Positions 1 to 12,370 of a DNA stretch of 64,000 nucleotides are shown here, piece after piece (the first letter of the stretch is position 1; the number at the start of each line of letters is the position of its first letter). The notes beneath the pieces were generated by a model, which was not told where the DNA came from, did no database searches, and saw only the letters and a list, made by a program, of their open reading frames with translations. The stretch comes from Polytrichum commune. Its lineage: Eukaryota > Streptophyta > Polytrichopsida > Polytrichales > Polytrichaceae. The DNA is taken from assembly GCA_950295325.1 (NCBI GenBank), contig OX485809.1, positions 26,488,144-26,552,143 on the forward strand. The letters are read 5' to 3'. The position numbers and the translations under genes are program-made.

Positions 1-1929
1 GCTCACAGTAATAGGTGTGAAAGGAGTACCTATGTTACTCACCAAATTGTAAGATTTTCTAAATCCATGTACTTAGTCAGCATCCTTCCAAATTATGAGA
101 AGTTTTCATCCATCATAAGATAGATGTGCCTAATTCATTGCCTCGTTGTAAAACAGACACCTACATTTGAGAAGTGAATGGTCAATTGGTGTGGATTTAG
201 AACGGGCATTAGGAAGACACGTGTTGAAATGAGATTGGATGTTATGCTCATAATTTATTACCATTCTCGACAATGCAATAGTCAACACAAGTGGAGGAAC
301 CTATACAACCATGTAGTAACTCATTATTTTCAATTTAATAACAATGAATGAGATATTCAAAGAAGCTACAAAAATATTGAGGAAAGTGGTTACAAACACA
401 ATCTGGATTTGCTAATCATCTCACACTAACTATGTGTTTTATATCCTTACCTTTAAGGAAACAATTTACATTGAAAAGGAGGTAACAATATAACTCTAAA
501 TTATCAATCGAGTTTTGAAGAGGTACATTGAACTAGAGAGAGAATTATTACTTACAAGCGAACCACTCATTCATCCAACATAAAACTCCCGAAATAGCAT
601 ACAACTCAAAGATTATTATTTCTAATTGATTTAACACCAAGATTAGTTTAAAATACCTCGGATTATCTATCCAAGTCATTCTAAATCAATTCGGCCATAA
701 ACCTATAGGAAGTCAAATTGTTATGTTTGATGGACGAGAGGTATGTGATGATACCCTCTCTCCAACACTACATGAGACCATATGTGCCCTTCAACTTCAC
801 TACACAATTATGGCAAGTTTTTTTTATGATCTAGGTAGAAAAGTCATGTGGAGTGGGGTTACAAAGTATCTACAAAAATAACATCAAAGTTGGCAATGTA
901 AAAATAATGTTAGATATGGTTTTATTCCTCACACAACACAATGAACACTTCGAACTTCATGTTTTAAGTCGCGTGGTAATAACATTGAGGCAAATTCTCG
1001 ACTTGGGCTGCAACAACAAGGCACTTATTTAAAGCTCCTCGGGAACATGCCGGGCTTGCCCCATGTCTCTTGAATACCGGGGAAACTATTTTCATAGAAT
1101 ATTAAATTTGTGCATGTAAGCTATCTTGTGATTTAGAAGCCAGGTGTGGAGCTAGAAGTAATGAAGTATTGGATGAGTACAAACAGTGTGGGGAAGCTTA
1201 GGGCACCCATTACCGAAATTGCTTATGAGATGTCGAGATTGCAATTAGTACATCGGAACTTATGATAGTTCAAGGATGGACATTAACTTTAACTTAGTGT
1301 GATGATTAAACAGGACTAAACTTTTTGCATCGGAAGACTGAGGATTTGACTGTTACTTGTTGCATATCCTAAACAATCACACTTTTCGAACTCGACATAT
1401 GAAGACATCAAGTATTGTTGTATTATCAATTTTATAGATTTAGTAATAAAAGAATTAGTAATTCCTGTCCATCTAGAAATGAAAAAAGAGTCCTTCTGCT
1501 TTGAAGCTTGGAGATTACCAAATCTTTGATATGATTTACTTTGGCTCGATGTATGTGAGAGGTGATGAATTGTCAAATGGTTTGGGGGAACTTCGTTGCA
1601 ATCACTTTGCGTAAAGTCCTTGACCATAGATTGAGCTCCATTACTAAAGGATAGGAGAGAAACCCACAAACAATCAAAATTAGGCTCTCAAATGGGTTTT
1701 GGACCATGAGAGCACTTTAGATTGGACACCAGATTTGGAACTAAATATCTTCTAATGTAGGTAAACATCGTAGAATTTAGGGCTGTGTGAGCCAAATCTA
1801 CTTAAATCTCCTTCCACATAACATATGTGAGCTCTGATTGTAAGAATGAATTAATTGTGGGTGTTGCTCGAGGGTGTAGCCTCTACACTTTCCCAAGAGG
1901 TCACCCGAAACTCTTTGCCACTCATAGTG
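1..1929. other. Gene-free AT-rich DNA
   Basis: I see no gene here. Short open frames on both strands lack family resemblance, splice context or coding-like composition. A modest GC-rich patch at 1020-1090 shows no recognisable structure. Confidence 0.5.
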
Positions 1930-2193
1930 TAGCCACACAGGGGGTCCAACCGGGGTCTGCCCAGCCCGGCCGATGCAGGGCCCTCCTGGGAATGGTGCCG
2001 CTCATCCCGGCATGATGGGACAAGCACCCAAAGTCCACTGGATGGATGGCATCATACCGGGTGGGTTGCAACCAACCAGCCCAGGGGCTCTAGGTGCTTG
2101 TCCCGTTCTGCCTAGATAGGCAGCCCCATCCCCGGGAGGGACCTGCACCGGCCCGGGTTGGTTGGGCCCCGACTGGACCCCCTGGTGTGGCTA
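1930..2193. mobile_element. GC-rich fold-back (MITE-like) element
   Basis: The left arm starts TAGCCACACAGGGGGTCC at 1930. The reverse complement of the right arm starts TAGCCACACCAGGGGGTCC, ending at 2193. The inverted similarity runs about 75 bp into each side at roughly 80 percent by eye. Inner segments also pair (gggacaagcacc near 2020 with ggtgcttgtccc near 2092), so nearly the whole 264 bp could fold on itself. It is far richer in GC than its surroundings. A TA dinucleotide occurs at both outer borders, but no longer target duplication is clear. It has no coding capacity, and its superfamily is undetermined. Confidence 0.6.
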
Positions 2194-5100
2194 GCATATC
2201 AGTAAGCATCCCTGTCCTGCACAAACTTGTTCATGGAACCCTACCACACCCCGAGGCTCTCAATTCCAGCCCTGATATACGATATAAGAAGAACATTCAT
2301 CCACAACGCCTCACTCCTACTTCCGCATCCCCGCATCTCGCTCATCCCTACCTCTCATACCTTTCCAAAGCTAAACAAGTGCAAGAGTTGGAGACCACAA
2401 CGACAGATATGCTTAGACTGCTGAAGATGCCACATTGTTGAGGATGTTACACTACTGAAGAGGTTGTGGTGTTGAAGCCGAGGTCACCACAGTGAGCAGT
2501 TGAGGCATGTGGACAACGAGTTACCACAACATTTAAACGCCAAGTTTCTAAAACAACTATGAACAACCAAGCGCATGGGCAACCCCGAACAACAAAGATC
2601 AAAATAACTCCAAACACCGAGTACCCAGCATGCCCATGCCCACAAATGCAATCCATCCTAAAGATCAAGATTTTGATCTAGATTTATCGTAGACATAGAC
2701 AACAAACTCTTCAGCAATGGTTGAAAACAATATGTTATGTTTGGAACTCACCAAATGCAAGTACATGGCTATTGTGCCACTTTAACGCAAACAATGACAC
2801 ATTGATGTTATATATAATAGCAAAAATGCACAACAAAGCCATTTGGGAACTACGGAAAAAATTCTATCCAACAAAATAACAAGACACTACACGCTTCTAA
2901 ATACATAAACTTATAATGAACTACCTCAAAAAAACACAATACCAACATGGTTACTACCATGCACTTGTGGTGAGCCCAAACAGCCCACTGCAATGCTAGG
3001 TTCAAAATGGACATCCTATGCGTCATAGGCCACCCATACAAGCACCCCCACCAACAAATCCTATATCATAAAGTTCTAACAATACAATTCATTAAATGTA
3101 CATATTGTGTTGATATATTATATGCATAAACCCTTGACATGAAAACTTCAACCACTCATCAATAGCATCACAACAAGAGGATGGAGTGTTCCCCATTCAT
3201 GGGTCCAATTGCATGTGGAAGAGCCAGTACACGCATCCCATCAATGAAAGCTTGGCAACTAAACTAAAATTCCTTGTCACAAATCAAGAGTACATTTAGA
3301 CAATCAACACAATCACCACACCATATGCACATTCAATCCTAATCCACAAATGAAGACTTGAAAACCGACAATTTGGCACAAACCTCCAAGACATGTTGTT
3401 GATCATAAATAAATAAAAAGGAAACATTAGAAACACGAACCTACATTACATATTGTACGAACCCATATTGTCGGACCTACATTACAACTTGCAAAACAAA
3501 CAACCCATCACAAACCTCCCAGACATGCCATAACACAACACAACAAAAGTTTGGTAGTGGTACAAATCATTGTTTTTAGCTCAATTAAATAATTGCTTGG
3601 GATAGGTTGTTTTTTGAAACTACATTTCCTACATGTATTCATATAGCAATACCAAGTCATTTTATAATCACAAGGATCAAACTCAAACCAAATTATATGG
3701 AATTCACACTCACTCCCAACCAACATGGAGCTAATGGCCTGGTGTCAACTATTTACCCAAAACATACCCTTACATCCTACCTTCTAAATTTATTATATTC
3801 TTAGATACATTTAATCGGCACATGTACCTATTATTGGTTATTATTAATGATTACCGGTTACTAACATAATGTCTACTCCCTGCAAAGGGTGAAGTAGTTC
3901 TACATCTAATGTCATCGTCCTCCAAGACGTGGCCATGGATCTTTTACAATAAACACTCTAGTCACTCCAACCTCCCCCAAAGACCAGAGTTCTTCTCATT
4001 TTGAGCTTTGATTACAAATTGCAATTCATAAATTACAATTTTTATCATGTATTGTATATTACGATCATTGGTGTCACACGTGATCTTATTTTGTCTTCCT
4101 ATTTTTAGCAATATTTAATTTAGATATAATTCATAGGTGCCTTCCAATGTTCCTGATGATCCCTTGCTCATCCTACACTACATGTTCACCATATTCTTGC
4201 CCCCATCAATAACACATGTGCCAATCCAATTCAATAACGTATTGATCAAAAAAGGGAATGAAGAAATCTTCTATTTTTTTAACTCATTTACAATCAATTA
4301 TTACACTTTTGGTTCAATAGGTTTTATAATCTTCACTTTTAGGCATGGTAATTGCACCTATTTTTGACACTTTGAGAAGTGTGGGTACTTAGAGTGATCC
4401 CATGTATGTGCCAAATATCTCTCTAGATTAGCCTTTCAAAGCAATGTCAAGGCCAATGATGCAATTGAACTCCGTTGAATCATGTCTCACTTTGTCACAC
4501 AATTTTGTAGTCACACATTTCTAAATTCAATTCTTATGTGCTACCAATCTACTAGGTCACAATGTCCCACCTTTTGCATCCATTAGGGCTCAATGCTTCT
4601 TGAATAACCTACTAAGTTATGGTCATATTTAATACCCCATGATTGTGAGAATATGCAACCACAAGTGACAATATGACATGCCACACTTACTTATGGTGCT
4701 TTAAATATAGCTCATTACAATATAAAATTGACAAAAGTATGATCCTATTTATGTTGGAAATTCCACTCACTTGTCTCTAGTATGCAATGAACTTGTCAAG
4801 TCTTTACCCAATATTTTATTATTTAAAGAAGAAAAAGCGTGTATTGAATGCTATGTGTCCATTAGGACCTTAAGTTTTTGGAATCCAAAATAGGTCGAAG
4901 ACTGAAGAAAGTGCACCCACCTTGTATGTGTGCAAATTTGAGCATCACAAAGCTAGAACTATCATCCACTTCGAAGTTGTTAGATAGTTTTTGTGAAGAA
5001 AAACACATAGAGGTGGCATAAATGTTGCCAGTTTCAAAATGGAAGACATGTGGACTCAAAACAAACACCATTTGTAGATGTGTAAGAACCCAACGTACAA

Positions 5101-5497
5101 GTCTAGCATTCACTTTTAAACACAGATCTAGAACAATAGTACATTGTTGGAACAAGTTTTGAAACATATAGTTCATTTTGGACTCCCAAACCTTATAAGT
5201 CATAACAGAACACAAAACATAAGTGTAGATCTTGATTTTTTAGTTGATCAGAGTGTTGGCAACCACAAAATAACTTTCTGTTGTACCCTACAATCTTTCC
5301 CCTGATTAACTTACTCTATGAGTGTTGGCAGTTGCATGAAGCCTTGTCGGTAAGATTCAGGTTAGACATCTACTAAGTTAAAATCAGTAGGCAAAAATCG
5401 TTCCACATTTGACACTTCACAACGTACCATTGATATCAGATATTGAGCAAAAACATATCAATCTTCAACTTCATGATGCTAGAAATGATTGCTTTTT
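2194..5497. other. Gene-free intergenic DNA
   Basis: This is AT-rich sequence with scattered short ORFs on both strands that do not look coding. The frames at 2094-2441 partly translate the GC-rich fold-back element. I see no RNA gene, tandem array or clear transposon terminus. Confidence 0.5.
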
Positions 5498-5723
5498 ACT
5501 ACACTGATTATCGCAATAAGTGCATGTTAAATCCAGAGTAACACTGTGTAATAGCGTCTTGCTCAGAAGTTTGATCTTTACGAACAGAAGTTCAATATAG
5601 GTTGTTCAGACAGTATACTATACACATAAGTGACATTGATATAATATTACATTCTCACTAAATGGTTATAGCACTGCATAACTCCGAGTTGTAACACACA
5701 ATAATTGTGATAATCAATGTAGT
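5498..5723. mobile_element. 226-bp inverted-repeat MITE, family copy 1
   Basis: The left arm begins ACTACACTGATTATCGCAAT. The reverse complement of the right arm begins ACTACATTGATTATCACAAT. Imperfect inverted similarity extends inward through the stretch containing gcataactccgagttgtaacac at about 5675-5697. The same arms and the same total length occur at 13254-13480, and a partial copy lies at 45845-45941, which identifies a repeat family. It has no ORF. No convincing target duplication was found, so the transposase type is unknown. Confidence 0.6.
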
Positions 5724-8172
5724 GTGAATTGTGTTACGTAGAACTGCACAATGACATGCTCTAAATTGCCTAGTTGGAATTAAGTCAATCTAGGTGGCAC
5801 ACATTAAGCAAGGTTAGAAGGCTTTCTCGTTGAATTACTTGTTTTACCAACATCAAGCCTTTGCAATATATTTCATGTAGTATCATTGGGCTATTTCATC
5901 TCCTAGCAAGATATCCATTGGATTATATCATACAGTGTGGATCTGGAACCCTAGATGAAAGTGCTAGTTTCTAGACTTGTGAAGGTCCATCTAGATTGGG
6001 CACCAAATGCTTTCATCACAAATTGTGCACAAGTCGAGATAGTTGGATCGCAGTCACTTTGGCTAGGTATTCAAGTGTTATTGTTTGTGGCACATGCTGC
6101 GAGGTTGGTTGCATCATTTCGTTGCCAAAATTAAGGATCATGTTATTTGTGCAATTGTTTCAAAGGGCCTGGGAAATATAATGTATGACACAAATTGCCC
6201 CTTTAACAATCAAATTGGGTCTTGGCCATTCGCATTGATATCTAAATTCCTCTTAGTTTTGAATTTCAAGGAACACGTTGAAAACAATGGGTTGATATGA
6301 TGCACGTGTGGGTCATTGGCCACAATACCTTTATGTAGGATATGACACAAATGTTGCGATTGATGGCTACCACTCTAGCCTTAAAGTGACACTTAAAGTG
6401 TCCAAATGCATAGCACATGGGTGTAGGTTGGATTGGGTCATCTATAAATTGATGGTTATTTCCAATGTTAGTACCAAGCGATGAGGAAGTTCCACGATTT
6501 GTGCATAACAAGAAACATGAGCATTTTTTCATCAATGCAATCTTGACAGCTAGGGAGATTTTGGACCAAATGTTGAGTTATTCTTCCAATTGCCGGAGAT
6601 GGTCCTGCAATGATTGTCAATATATCAAACCTTAAAATGTCATGCAATGCATTCCCCATATTCCAAATGGGAATGTTGAGATTGCATGTGGCCACTTAAA
6701 GGTAACATTTGCAGACATCAAATAAACTGCATCACGATGCTTCACCTTGACCTTGCGGAGGGCATTATCCTGCACTAATGTGGATCTCTCACTAGAATAG
6801 TTGAAGGCGGACGACAAAACATGTTAAATCTCCAAGTTAATTGTCCTATGGATAATTTGATACCATCACATGAGACCATCTCCTCCCCTGCCTTCCAACA
6901 GAGTCCCAATAATAATCATTACCGCAATTTTTGCATTAATTTTACAAGGTTGGTGACCTCTGCGTTTAGATGACCACGAGTAAAAATGAAACATTTAACA
7001 ACCTTTAAAGCAATCAACAAGACCTCAATCGTAACCTTTTGAGACACCTCCAGAGCAATGTTACATACCTCCACGAATCCAAATGACTTAAGTACATGGT
7101 CTCCAATTGCGCATATACTAGTGGAAAGCTCAAGGACAAGTAGATGAGATTGAGGCACGTTCACATCAACCATGTCAGGCCCAAAAAAATGACAACACAC
7201 ACAATGATGTCCAAAGTAGGGAAAATAATGGAGTCAATTGGTGGCACCTCATAGATGACCTCATAAGGCTAAGATCATTGGGCATTGTAGCCTACATTGC
7301 GGCTCTAGATGACGGCGTTGTGTCCCCTTTCATTGTGGAGGAAGGATGAGTGAATATATGGGAATCACTAAAATGCCAATCAAAAGTCCAATTGATGGGG
7401 AAGTTTATGGAGCTCCCTCTCTAGTGTCATGGGATGCGGAACGCAAGGCAACATCATCAACAAGAGGATGTAACTTGATGGATTCCCTTGCCATGTGGGA
7501 CTATGTTTGCACAATCTCATCATGGCTTGCGATATCCTTGTGTAGAGCAAAAACATTGTCATTATAAATATCTTCAATGAGGTATTGGGCACAACAAACA
7601 TGTCATTGAGGGAGCTTCAATTGAATAAAATGGATCTCTCAACAACGTAACATTATGTGCATGAGGCTCTTCAATTTCATCATGTTAATTAAAGTTTGTA
7701 GGGTTGTCCGAATGTGGGGTTACAACATGCGTGTCGGGATGCTCGTCGGGATTTGTAGTCTAACCTTGTCTTTTTCTTTTCTTTTCTTTTTTGGCACAAA
7801 TTATGGTCTAACCTTGTCACTAGCACACCATGTACTCATATGCCTCCTTACATTGCATTGCTTTGTTTTCCTTTTTCCAAAAATATATTGCCTTGCTCTT
7901 TCCCCTACCAATATTATTCACCATATCCATGCACAAAGCATACCATCATGCAAACCTTAATTTTTTTTCCTTGCTCCATGTAACATAGCATTATTCTTAT
8001 GTAGCATGGTGTAACCTATTGTATATTATAGGATTTGTCTATACTTCACATTTCACGTGTTCCCCATTGACTTCCTCACGTGCCTCCCTTGCACATGCAA
8101 AAATTGAGGTCACAACCAACATTACACAAAGTGTGGGCTTCTCTGTCACAAAAAGTTTAGAATGCAAGTATA
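5724..8172. other. Gene-free intergenic DNA
   Basis: AT-rich sequence with no gene I can support. Open frames such as 6266-6535 and 6919-7200 (minus strand) have no recognisable motif or splice context. A T-rich stretch at 7765-7795 is simple sequence. Confidence 0.45.
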
Positions 8173-8555
8173 GTGGTCATCAGAGCCCAACATTTTCCTT
8201 TCTAATTGCACCCATACCCAGACCATGCCCATCAGCAGCGACCTATGCCCACCCATGCCCACCCATAGCATGACATGTGCACACCCATGCCCACCCATGC
8301 CCGCACATAGCATGACATGTGCCCACCCATGCCCACCCATGCTATTCAAATTGCGCCCATGTATTCAAAAATTATGTAATGTGTATTGTGTAATTGTGTA
8401 ATTGTGTAAATGTGCCCCACCCATGCCCACCCGTGAACAATAATATCGCAGCCATACCCATGCCCACCCATGAACAATAATATTGCACCCATGCCCACCC
8501 AAAACCCATGGGCATGGGTGGGTATGGGCGCCCAATGTAGGGCTCTGGTGGTCAT
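8173..8555. mobile_element. Non-autonomous hAT element with internal minisatellite
   Basis: The 8-bp direct repeat GTGGTCAT (8173-8180 and 8548-8555) flanks a 367-bp body at 8181-8547. The body starts CAGAGCCCAACATT and ends with the inverse of CAGAGCCCTACATT, matching at 13 of 14 positions. An 8-bp duplication with terminal CAG...CTG is the standard hAT signature. The interior is made of repeats of a CACCCATGCCC-like unit (about 8215-8340 and 8415-8530), which produces repetitive shadow ORFs on the minus strand. No transposase is encoded. A related end sequence recurs in the other orientation at 47006-47117. Confidence 0.85.
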
Positions 8556-10340
8556 TAAACCTAATGCTTTGCTCACCTATGTCAAAACCAAGTTTGCACA
8601 ATGTAAGGTCAAGGAGCTAAGGTTATAATGGGATCACCAGTGACACAAAAAGGTGAATGTTGCTATTCAAGTGGCTATGCACAAGTTGTATTGTGCTTAA
8701 TACCCTCGAATCTTGCAGCACGTGTGGGGTTGACACCCATTTTACATGACATTCATAAAAATAAAAATACAAAACCCTTTGTGCAAAATATTGGTACCCT
8801 CTTTCCAACTAGAGAAAAAGTAATTTGGAGGTGTACCACTGCATCCCAACACAAATAAAAACATTCTATGACACATGGACATATTGGAGAGAGAGAGAGA
8901 GAGAGATTGGAGAGGGTAACTTGTTCCATGGTTGTAAAGAAAGTCAGGGGTGTCGAGTCTTGAAGAGGCCCATTATGAAGATAGTTCTTGCAACCACTTA
9001 TTTTATTGGATAAAGAAGAGTTGTAATTATTATTAATGTCATTGACTTTGTCCCATATACTCTATAAATATGAGAATAGCTTCTTAAGACCCTTAGCCTT
9101 AAATTCTTAGGGGTTTCTCCTTTTATATAGATGACATGTAAGAATGCAATAAAGGACTTCAAATATCATTGATTATTTCTACATCTTGTAGACAATCATT
9201 TTTGGAGCACATCCATGTATGGTTACAATGTCATGTATGATTCACGTGTATGCGAGCGTGTATGTTTGCAGAAATTTAAATGAATAATGGTATCTTACTT
9301 AGATCTCACTTGAAACTACCTAGTCAATTTATTTCAATCAAAGTTAATAATTATGTTGACTAGTTGACAAACACTTGGGTCAAAGGAATCGCATTAAAAA
9401 TGGTCAATGTGGGTCCTAATGTAGTTTATGAGAATGTAAGATTCTTGGTCGGAGTTTGTAGATCATGGCATGAATATTTTGGAACACAACTCTAGCATGG
9501 CAATGGCGGAGGTGCCTAACATGCTTGAGTCACTTCTTCAAAGTCAACTCAATGAGTACATGTATCTTATTATCTATTGGTCAAGTCCACTTCTACATTG
9601 AGCCATGTACACTTACATATTACCTTTCTAGCTCTAGACAGGATAACATTATTAAGCAGCGTGCATTCGTTCATCTGGGCCGTGAGAATATAACAAGTCT
9701 TGTGTTATAAGAGATTGAATTAAGTGAGTCAACACAATTGGGGGACCTAGGTATCACTCAAAGAATCAAGACATTTAAATGCATTTTCAACGTTAGTTCT
9801 AAATCAAAGGAGATCCGATTTTCAATCCGACTTTTGGTGTTGTTTCATCATAGTTTTGCTAGTGCAACGCAAACTTTGTTGTGTAAACACAATCGGTAGA
9901 AGTTGGAGAACATGAGGAAAACTGAGCCGCTTAGCACTCATGATCTAACATGCTACATCGTGGATGACCACCTTCATATGGCATGGCGGTGCTGCATTCT
10001 AGAATAATTCAATAGTTTCCAATATTCACAAAGACCAGAGATATTGTTGAATGTAGGATCTAGCTTGTTCAATTTGGTTCCTTAATAAGAAGCATGTTCG
10101 GAGAAATCTTCACGAACTGATTCAATTCCAGTGTCCTGGACATCGGTGGACGAATTGAGACTTGGACTATGTGTCTGATGAGTTGCCATAAATCAACCTG
10201 ACCCTGAGCCACGGTTTCCTCATGTGCATACGAAATTAGGTCACATATTTGAGAATCTCGCTTGAAAGCATTGAAGAAGCAAAATTCAGAGAATGATGAC
10301 AGTCCCTTCATTGACGATCAAGTTGGCCCGTGTCAATGGT
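8556..10340. other. Gene-free intergenic DNA upstream of the U2 cluster
   Basis: I can support no protein gene. A short GA repeat lies near 8889-8905. The minus-strand open frame at 10069-10311 shows no known family. The stretch before 10450 may belong to the duplicated unit that carries U2 copies 1 and 3, because scattered similarity to 11890-12000 is visible. Confidence 0.45.
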
Positions 10341-10487
10341 GAGCACGAAGAACTTCAATCATGTGGTAATCCATATGAGATGCATGGATCGAGGAAGAAA
10401 GAAATTCACTGTTGAACGTTGGATTTTTGAGAGTGGATGTTTGCACTTTCAGTAACCGATGTTTACATAATTCAACAGATTTTTACT

Positions 10488-10648
10488 TCCCACATGAGAG
10501 CATGAAACCTTTCTCAAATTTCTAGGAATGGCCATACGGAAGGAATCGCAGAGCAGACGAGGTGAAGATAGGGTTTGGTCCCATAGTGACTGGGAAGCGA
10601 CCAAGGCAACGGTGAGGTACAAGAACGAGAGGGATGGAAGGTAGAAGC
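10488..10648 (+). promoter_or_regulatory. U2 copy 1 promoter: distal USE-like box, proximal box, TATA-like box
   Basis: Three short elements precede the RNA. TCCCACAT at 10488-10495 (about -161) matches the core of the plant snRNA upstream sequence element (RTCCCACATCG). GTCCCATAGTG at 10578-10588 (-71) is a looser match at the usual USE distance. TACAAG at 10618-10623 (-31) occupies the TATA position. All three recur at nearly the same offsets before copy 3, and the last two also precede copy 2. The spacing resembles the wider Pol II type rather than the Pol III type. That reading is inference from known plant snRNA promoters. Confidence 0.65.
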
Positions 10649-10843
10649 ATACCTTTCTCGGCCTTTTGGCTAAGATCAAGTGTAGTATCTGTTCTTATCA
10701 GTTTAATATCTGATACGAGGCTTATCTAGTCTCACGATATTAATCAAATTTTTATCGGGTGTTGGTTGATTTGGCAGCTTGCTGTCAGTCAGAACTCGCG
10801 AGCGTCGCCTTGGTATTGCACAAGCTCCTTGGCAGGCGCAACC
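10649..10843 (+). ncRNA. U2: U2 spliceosomal snRNA, copy 1
   Basis: U2 snRNA base-pairs with the intron branch site inside the spliceosome. The sequence opens ATACCTTTCTCGGCCTTTTG, the plant U2 5' end. It carries GTAGTA (nt 34-39), which pairs with the branch site, followed by the conserved stem IIa segment ATCAG...CTGAT. Stem IIb pairs GAGGCT with AGTCTC, using a wobble pair relative to copy 3. An Sm-type site AATTTTTATCG and a 3' stem-loop with TATTGCAC (the U2B''-type loop) follow. The 3' end is estimated near GGCGCAACC. GGGGATCCCAAA just downstream recurs in similar form after the other copies and could be the 3' box. This copy looks intact. Confidence 0.92.
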
Positions 10844-11358
10844 CTCCCCCACTGGGGATCCCAAAAAGAAAAAACTGCATATAGGTAGGGGATTATCAAA
10901 GCTTCGTTTTTTCTACATAGCTTGATCCGGTCCTCCAGAACCCTACGCATTTATAAACCTTAGTGCACTTTTCACTGATACCTCAAGCATGCATTCTTCA
11001 TATACGCTTCATGGTACTCTTCAGGTACCTTTCACTGATACATGGCTAATGCACGCTTTATGTACAATCATCAGAAAATGTATTCCAGGGGTAGAGTTTG
11101 AATCATTGTTGCAGCAGATTCCGTTTCATTCCGTCATTCCAGAGTGCTGTAACGAGATATTCGCTACTTGTTTGCAGAGGGAATTAGTGGCCGGTTGCAT
11201 GTGAAGGTTTTGTGCATCAAACATGGTTCGTTCCAATAATAAGATACTGCCATACTGAAGAGGTCAGTTGAAGAATCGCAAGTTGTGAATCCGTCAATTT
11301 CTGCCAGGATGATTCTCAATGTTGCATTTCCTTTATGTGTATGGAAGATGTGGATTCT

Positions 11359-11439
11359 GTCCCATACTGACTGGAAAGAGGTGGAAAGAGGGCAGGGCGA
11401 AGACGAGGTACAAGAAGGCCAGGGATGGAAAGACGAGGT
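11359..11439 (+). promoter_or_regulatory. U2 copy 2 promoter elements
   Basis: GTCCCATACTG at 11359-11369 corresponds to the proximal box of copies 1 and 3 but sits at -81 instead of -71. TACAAG at 11409-11414 keeps the -31 position. I find no TCCCACAT distal box upstream. The altered spacing and missing distal box suggest weaker or different expression, which is inference. Confidence 0.55.
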
Positions 11440-11636
11440 ATACCTTTCTCGGCCTTTTGGCTAAGATCAAGTCTAGTATCTGTTCTTATCAGTTTAATAT
11501 CTGATACGAGGCTCATTGTGCCTCATGATATTAATCTAGTTTTTCTCGGGTGCGGGTGCGGGTTCATTTGGCAGCTTGCTGCTAGGACTCATGAGCGTCG
11601 CCTCGGTATTGCACTACCTCTTTGGCTGGCACAATC
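11440..11636 (+). ncRNA. U2: U2-like snRNA, copy 2 (divergent, branch-site-binding base changed)
   Basis: The first 70 nt follow plant U2 closely, except that nt 34 (position 11473) is C instead of G. The branch-site recognition GTAGTA therefore becomes CTAGTA. Stem IIb is kept in changed form (GAGGC...GCCTC). The Sm region reads AGTTTTTCTCGGG, less canonical than in the other copies. The 3' half is more divergent, with a duplicated GGGTGC, but still contains GAGCGTCGCC and the TATTGCAC loop. It could be a functional variant or a decaying copy. The 3' end is approximate, at GGCACAATCC. Confidence 0.75.
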
Positions 11637-12019
11637 CTAATCCTCTACCTAGGGGTCCCAAATATTCGAAAATTTGGAATCTGATCATCCTTAGATACTG
11701 GAATACGTCCTGCAAACCCCCATTTTATGTTTTCATGTGTGATTCTGCGGCATCATGAATCCTTTCGTTTTGCATTTCTGGACAGTTTACTCTTGTTATC
11801 AAAAACTTGTCTATGAATGTTGTGAGTTTCAGGTGCCGATTTATCTGAGCATTCTCAGTCGTATAGGGCGACACTCTGAGTTGTCTGTTGAGCATGCAGA
11901 ATTTTCAACAATGTGGTAACCCATAGAACAAACATGGAGACTAATAAGTTTGTACAGGTACCTTCGAAAGAGGAAATGCATCTGAGGGTGGATGTGGCGA
12001 ATTCGGCCAGGTTTTTATT

Positions 12020-12179
12020 TCCCACATTCAGCATGACACCCTTCTCAGATTTCTAGGAATGGCCATACGGAAGGAATCGCAGAGCAGAGGAGGTGAAGAT
12101 AGGGTTTGGTCCCATAGTGACTGGGAAGCGACCAAGGCAACGGCGACGTACAAGAACGAGAGAGATGTAAAGAAGAAGC
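12020..12179 (+). promoter_or_regulatory. U2 copy 3 promoter elements
   Basis: TCCCACAT lies at 12020-12027 (-160), GTCCCATAGTG at 12109-12119 (-71) and TACAAG at 12149-12154 (-31). The whole interval from about 12050 is nearly identical to the region before copy 1, so the promoter and RNA were duplicated together. Confidence 0.65.
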
Positions 12180-12370
12180 ATACCTTTCTCGGCCTTTTGG
12201 CTAAGATCAAGTGTAGTATCTGTTCTTATCAGTCTAATATCTGGTACGAGGCTCATCGAGCCTCACGATATTAGCCAAATTTTTGTCGAGTGCTGGTTGA
12301 TTTGGCAGCTTGCTGTCATAACTCGCGAGCGTCGCCTTGGTATTGCACTAGCTCCTTGGCAGGCGCAACC
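12180..12370 (+). ncRNA. U2: U2 spliceosomal snRNA, copy 3
   Basis: This has the full plant U2 start, an intact branch-site-pairing GTAGTA and an Sm-type AATTTTTGTCG. Stem IIb is perfect: GAGGCT, loop CATCG, AGCCTC. Compared with copy 1 the IIb loop and arms differ while pairing is kept, which is the covariation expected of a functional RNA. Stem IIa has one A-to-G change that leaves a U-G wobble. The 3' stem-loop with TATTGCAC is present, and GGGATCCCAAA follows the end. The 3' end is estimated near GGCGCAACC. Confidence 0.9.

Noticed and set aside
8146-8601. Overlapping minus-strand ORFs with repeated GWAHV/GMGG peptides
   Set aside because: They are translations of the minisatellite inside the hAT MITE, open in more than one frame because the unit lacks stops.
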